Shown piece after piece: positions 58,890 to 64,000 of a stretch of DNA of 64,000 bases (its first letter is position 1; every line of letters begins with the position of its first letter). This DNA comes from Fomitopsis serialis (lineage: Eukaryota > Basidiomycota > Agaricomycetes > Polyporales > Fomitopsidaceae), in contig NW_025954977.1 in assembly GCF_022376445.1 (NCBI RefSeq), forward strand, positions 372,001 to 436,000, in the 5' to 3' direction. The notes beneath the pieces are model-generated. The model was not told where the DNA came from. It was given only the letters and a program-made list of their open reading frames with translations, and ran no database searches. The translations under genes were made by a program, and so were the position numbers.

Positions 58890-59970
58890 ATGGGCCGCCC
58901 ACTCTTTTCCAACCACCAGCAGACCCCCGCTGTGCGCGTCGAGCCCGAGCAGCCGCAGCCGACTGCGAAAAATGGACGTACTGGAACGCGTTCGACCCAG
59001 ACTCGGACGAGTTCTTTGAGCGCAGCGACGCCGTCTACGAGGCGTTCATGCCCCAGGATGGCACGGCGCTCCCCCAGCCGCCCCCGCTGATCGAGGTGCC
59101 CCCGTCCAGCAGCTCGAGCGAGGCGAGCTCGAGTGGCCGTGGAAGCCCTACCGAGGAGGCACGGAGGGACTTATCATCCGAAGAGATTGACCTGGCGCTG
59201 AGGAGAGAGGCGGACTTAATCAGGCTCAGTGCGACCAGGGAGGACGAGATACAGAGGCGAGTTCGCGAGGCCAGGGAGACCTTCACAGATACGCGCTCGC
59301 CCGGTCCTACTGTGCCCACCGATACGGACCCTCAGCGCGTTCTCCGCTACGTCCAGGGCCTCGACAGCATCTCACGCCAAAGCCAGGAAGCCACGCAGAT
59401 TATCCGCGGGCTCCTTCCGTCCGCGGACCCCGCAGAGCGCGCAGCCGCTCGTCGATTCGAAGAGTACATGGCGCACCGCAACGAGCCCATCGACGCCCAA
59501 CCGAGGAGAGCAGACTCTTCCGCCCCGAGCGGTGAGGAAGTCATCACGGCTCGTGGTATTCCGGTCGCTGTGCCTTCTGCGCTTCCCGTCTCTGTCACGA
59601 CGACACGTTCTACTCTCGACCCCCTTCCACGCCTCCCAATGGGGCCCGTTACCTCAATGACCGCCTTTCCACTCCTCCAAGCCGCAGCCCTGCGCTTGAC
59701 ATGTCGCCATCCCCGCCTCCCTCCGTCACGCCCCGCCTGTACTCATGGTCCTCTCGCAATCCTATGAACTCGACACCCACTTCTCCGGCGCCAGCAGGGC
59801 CCCTGAGAAATCGCGATGCACGGCTCTCGGTTGAACACATTTCGCGTCTGTCGGACGCGTCGCCAGCTCGCACGAGGTCTCGCCCGAACGTGCGCCACGT
59901 GCCGGACCGTGGCTACAACCACTTCCCTGACGCGCCGCGCGTTGACCTCAGCTCCTGGATCGTTTCGTGA
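58890..59970 (+). CDS. Hypothetical Ser/Pro-rich basidiomycete protein with helical centre
   Basis: No domain recognised. Start MGRPLFSNHQQTP at 58890. One A appears missing from a run near 58975, after which the frame reads KWTYWNAFDPDSDEFFERSDAVYEAF. The centre is charged and helical (SSEEIDLALRREADLIRL, DEIQRRVREARETF), followed by VLRYVQGLDSISRQSQEA. A second frame change near 59640 moves into a Ser/Pro-rich C-terminus (LYSWSSRNPMNS, HVPDRGYNHFPDAPRVDLSSWIVS) ending at TGA 59968. Apparently intronless. Both frame changes look like indels because the composition stays consistent across each. Confidence 0.55.
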
Positions 59971-60428
59971 ATCACGATGTTATGTTTCTTTGGTTCTTGT
60001 TTAGTTCGATTCGTTGATGCTTGCATGGTTTAATGGCAGTTGTCTGTAGCACTAGTAGTCGACTCCACACGCTCTCTGCTACCGGTGCTCTGGGTCTCTC
60101 ACGTTCGTTTGCTCTTCGAGTCCTGCTTCGGGTGTCCTGCTGTGTGAGTGAAAAGTATGTACCGCAGTGGTGCACGTAGATTGATACAGTGCTTGAGTTA
60201 CCGTCTAGAGCGTACGTGTCTGTAGAGGTACTTTAGCCACGAATACTGCAACCTTTAGAGGGCATATGCAGTGCATCGACCTCTTTCGCTATTCAATGGT
60301 CCGACATCGTTTGCATTGGTGGCAGGGACAGCAACAAACAGCATGGGTATCGTATATGTGGTTTGTTCGGGACTTCCTGGGAGTTGGAAAGCTTTCAACG
60401 GATTGCCGTACTGCTTCACACATAGTGG
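59971..60428. other. Convergent gap before GRDP-4
   Basis: About 460 bases; no gene recognised. Confidence 0.35.
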
Positions 60429-63400
60429 TTAACACCCTGTTGGCTCGTAAGATACCTGGAAGATGCACGCCCCATCATGAACACTCACCGCGATGCACGC
60501 TCCCACCCCCGTCGTCCCAAAAGCCCCGGGGAACGTCACGACACACGGTGCAGCCCATTGCTCAGACGGCCCCGGGCCTACCTGTGCGCCGGGCAACGGC
60601 ATGAGATACGTGCTGATGTGCATCTGTCCCCGGCGGTACAGCTCCTCGTCCATCTTGCCCTCCAGCACCCGCCGCCCGTCGCGCTCCCGCCGCCGCCGTA
60701 GCTCCAGCGCTCGGGCCTCGTGCGGGTCGGTGAAGTACGCGGGGTGGTTGCGGCGCGCGCGCACGGCGTCGTGTTCACTCGCGTGCGTGGCGCGGGTGCG
60801 CTGGGGTGCGTGGGCAGCTGGAGCGCGCTACGATCTTGGACGACCCGAGGCGGCGGGTGATTTGATGGAGCTTGCTGCTCATCTTTTCGTCTGGGAGCGG
60901 ACAGCCGCAGTGCATGTAGGGCATGCCGAAGCGTTCCTGATGGCACAGCTGAGATTCGCGGCGAGTGACGGGCAGGGCCTGCCTACCTGCCATGCATGGC
61001 ATGTCTCGTCGAGGCCATTTGCGAGGTAGATCTCCTCTACCCTGTCATCGCTGCAAAGAGGACGTCTAACCCACATAGAAAGCGATAGCAATATAGCACT
61101 TACTGGTCGACATACCATCCGACGAATTCCTTGCTTTCCTTCGTGTACTCATCACCCTTCAGTTGATGTGTATGCCATACGATGTCTATGTCGAGCGTGG
61201 GCACAAAAAAGGGGGATGACGCAGAGGATAGCAGGTCGAGGAACCTGACAACGAGTATTCAGTCAGGGGAGTAGAATGAAACGCGACGTTTCACATACGC
61301 GTGATAGCGCGCGAGCGCATGGGTCAAGAGAACCGCGTTTTGGTTGTCGTCGAAGTATCCTGGCGTCAACCACCCCAAGCTGTCCATCGCATCAATGAAC
61401 GTGCCTTGCCGGAGAACCTGGAAAGCCATAATGTTACTCGCCAATTCGTTTGTCTCAATGTAGGATGCAATGCTACAGAGCAGTACTGACCGCGGCAACA
61501 AGGTCGACGGAGAATGGCCTGTCGTCCGTGTAAGCGTTCATTGTTCTGCTCAATCTGCCACTTCATGGCGATTCAGTATTCTGGGCTAGTGAGCTGATAA
61601 GTGGCGCACACTAGCATTTGTGGAAGATTTGAGATGGAATAACCAAATTTCTCCTTGATCGAGTGCTTCCACTCGGTGCGCAACATCTTGGAACAGGTCA
61701 TATTATTTTCGTGCGCCCTTGCAAACCAACGACGAACTACCTTAGAAACAGCGCGGAGCGAGTCGTGAAAGGCGAGTCTATTCTTGATCTCCCCGGCGCG
61801 GCTCCAGTCTCTGGGGTTAGTTCGAGTGTGGAGTGTGCCACTGTAGGTATGCATCATCAACAACACGGGTCGCGACTAGTAGATCGCGGAAAGTACTGAC
61901 GCAAGGTATACACTGGGTTGCCTCGGGTTCGAGCGATGATTCGCAACGAGATCATCTGCGAACTTGTCCATGGCGAGCGCGGTCTTGGTTATAGATAGAC
62001 CACATATACACATATAGCGGAAACTCCGCTGTAGGTAGCCAGAGCCATCTTCGTTGAGAAACGCTGTTGTGTGTTAGCCTGAGCAACAAATACTCGAGAA
62101 CAGGAATACAGATTGTCAACTCACGAACGTCATTCAATCTTCCGCATCCAGGGCAGCGAGTAGCGCGGTGCAGCAAGCAGCTCATAGAGGCCAGAGGGTC
62201 GAATGGCGTGTCCGTTTGCTCGAACCAGGTGAGCGTTCGCTCTTCACAGGGCTCATAAAGTGTCAGGTCGCCCATGAGTATCTAGACATCACAATGAGCC
62301 AATCCTCAGCGGAGAACGAGTCGCGAGTTTCGAATCACCACAGCCGGCATGAAATAGCTGTTGAGTAGCCTCAACGTCCCTAACACAGCGATGCGATCGC
62401 AGTCTTCAGCGTACCACCTTTGATTCCGCAAGTCAGTCACACTCTGAGCCGACTAGTCCGAAGGACCTACGTAGGATTGAGCATGTAAGCATGCCACATC
62501 ATCAGAACATCTAGAGGTGGTGCCTCCTCCGTCACCCATGTGGCAAGTTCGGTGCGCTTAACGTATTTCACCCAACGGTGGAACCTGAAGAGTACTCGGT
62601 CACCAAGTCGCACATATAGGTATTCGTTGGATGGGAGCATACCGTTCTACGGCCAATCCACGAACCAGGCCCATCGCTGCGAGCCGTCGAGGAATTGGGC
62701 GATATCCGGTAAGTAGTCATCTGGGCATGTCTCGACCCTCTGCCTTAACTCCTTGAAGGCGGCTAGCAGACCAAGGTGGGCCTTCACATGTTCGGTATTG
62801 ACGAGGGACTGGGGCACTGTACGGGAACCAATCCTGTATTTCTCCTGTTTACTCAGAGACTGCAAAGACGCAGAGGACGATGGGGCGCTCTCTATGTGTG
62901 GTCTCCGAAGGTATACGTCCGGCGAGGAAGTCGGATGGGACATAGCCGGACGAGCGGGCTGAGGCACCGGCGAAGACGACAAGTCAGATGCATTCTGAAG
63001 ATGTCGTGTGGGTTCCAGACGACTTGTGGAACCCTCGAGATGGGGGGATGGATATGAACGGATGCTGGCATTACTTGAAACATTTAGAGTTTGCTCAGGC
63101 TTGGGTGACCTCTCGGCCGTCGATGGGAGCTCAGGCAAGGAGCGAGACGGAGGCCTAAAACGGGAAGAAGAGCATTAATATTGCCAGTAGCGTCCACGTC
63201 GTCGCCTTATAAAGGTGTCAAGACTTCATTCGCGCACATGAAACCCCGCGAACGGTCTACATACTCAATGTGAGCGCGTCCACACGCAGACTGTCTTCGG
63301 TATCGATTGGGACTGCGACTGGAAAGCTCGGGCTGTCGGCTATACCTGTCGAGTGCCCAGGTATGTTGGGGACACTACCCTCTTCTTGGCGCTGCAATGG

Positions 63401-63448
63401 ATCCTCTTCCGAGTATGGAGGAGGAGGTTCTTCGACATGCTGGGACAT
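60429..63448 (-). CDS. GRDP/DUF1399 protein 4, divergent, with N-terminal PPxY motif
   Basis: Distant member of the same family as the array at 29-39 kb. Start MSQHVEEPPPPYSEEDPL at 63448; the PPPPY is a WW-domain ligand of the kind bound by Rsp5/Nedd4 ligases. A long disordered Ser/Pro linker follows (about 62880-63140), then LVNTEHVKAHLGLLAAFKEL, QRWAWFVDW, a MLNP segment near 62480, SLGWLTPGYFDD, WHTHQL (61160-61177), IYLANGLDETCHAW, ALELRRRRERDGRR, and RGQMHISTYLMPLPGA. There is no long Gly/Cys tail; it ends SYEPTGC at 60429. About ten exons; the last exon border is uncertain. Confidence 0.75.
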
Positions 63449-64000
63449 CTTGGTACTGCACAGCGGGAGGCCACAGCAAGGCCACAGTCACGGTTTAGTC
63501 TCGGAGACTAGCGTAACAATCAGAACGACATACCTACCACGTTACCGTACGTCCCCTGAGGAGTCTGTCATGATTGACAGGTGAGCGCTGCCATACATAT
63601 CATTGATTAGATGTGAGAGAGAACTGGTCCGAGTCCTCCGAGCCGTTGAGGCGCTGACGGCTTCAATATGGTGGCACGGTGGGTGGCACTGGGTGCTCCG
63701 AGTCCGAGTCGCGTCGGCGAGCGACGCGTCGGATAAATGTCGGATCCAAGGCGGGCAGCGGCGAGCGCCCTCGAGCTCCTCCTCCGGCGAACGACTTGAA
63801 ACCTCTGGGACTGGAACGACCTGCTCTCTACGAACTCTGGGACGGCGTCCCTGTACATCAGATTGCGCGCGCGGACAGTCCGCTCGCCGTTCGTGGGCCA
63901 GCCAGAACGAGAGGCCGTCGACAGCGCGTGCTTGGATCAAGTCGCGCTCGAGCACGGCTACGAGTCGTCGGTCCATCCGTTCCTCGTACTGCGGCCTTTT
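63449..64000. other. Right edge; possible partial gene
   Basis: A minus-strand frame from the window edge region (63976 to 63542) begins MDRRLVAVLERDLIQARA and has a plausible start but a low-complexity, Arg-rich continuation; the opposite strand is equally open. It could be part of a gene continuing past the edge; not callable. Confidence 0.25.

Overview
This window is nuclear DNA from a filamentous basidiomycete, most likely a wood-inhabiting agaricomycete of polypore type. Genes are split by many 45-65 bp GT-AG introns and the exons are GC-rich. The gene content is fungal: a DNMT5-type DNA methyltransferase, expanded DUF1399/GRDP and MYND families, a GH16 glucanase and anion:cation-symporter-type MFS carriers. 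Placement within the Agaricomycetes is inference.

Layout. 0.3-25 kb is mostly conserved housekeeping: ubiquitin-S27a fusion (-), RFC3 clamp-loader subunit (+), ZW10/Dsl1 tether (+), a Pol II CTD-interacting RNA-processing factor (+), a PAP2 lipid phosphatase (-), EFM7 (+), CRIPT (+), a 7-kb DNMT5 methyltransferase-helicase (-), then two neighbouring genes with related C2HC-like fingers (+). 25.3-26.9 kb is a 1.59-kb terminal-inverted-repeat transposon, followed by a nine-finger C2H2 gene. 29-39 kb is a tandem array of three GRDP/DUF1399 genes (-) with Gly/Cys-rich tails, then a secreted GH16 glucanase (-). 42.3-45.2 kb is a MYND-finger gene broken by a CACTG-ended miniature element, which is itself interrupted by a second, inverted copy of the 1.59-kb transposon. 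45.7-48.5 kb holds a head-to-head sirtuin/PEX7 pair. An unbroken MYND paralogue lies at 49.4-50.2 kb. 52.4-58.4 kb holds two tandem MFS carriers. A hypothetical gene and a fourth, divergent GRDP gene with an N-terminal PPxY motif fill the right end.

Two points shape the reading of the annotation. First, many conserved genes keep family-level protein similarity only if single bases are missing, usually in homopolymers. I read these as assembly indels rather than pseudogenes, so several CDS entries are spans with frame changes. Second, the most notable biology is a canonical PCNA-interacting (PIP) box at the N-terminus of DNMT5, which here lacks an N-terminal chromodomain; the nested transposon insertion with both target-site duplications readable; and tryptophan-acidic repeats in the ZW10/Dsl1 protein that resemble COPI-binding motifs.
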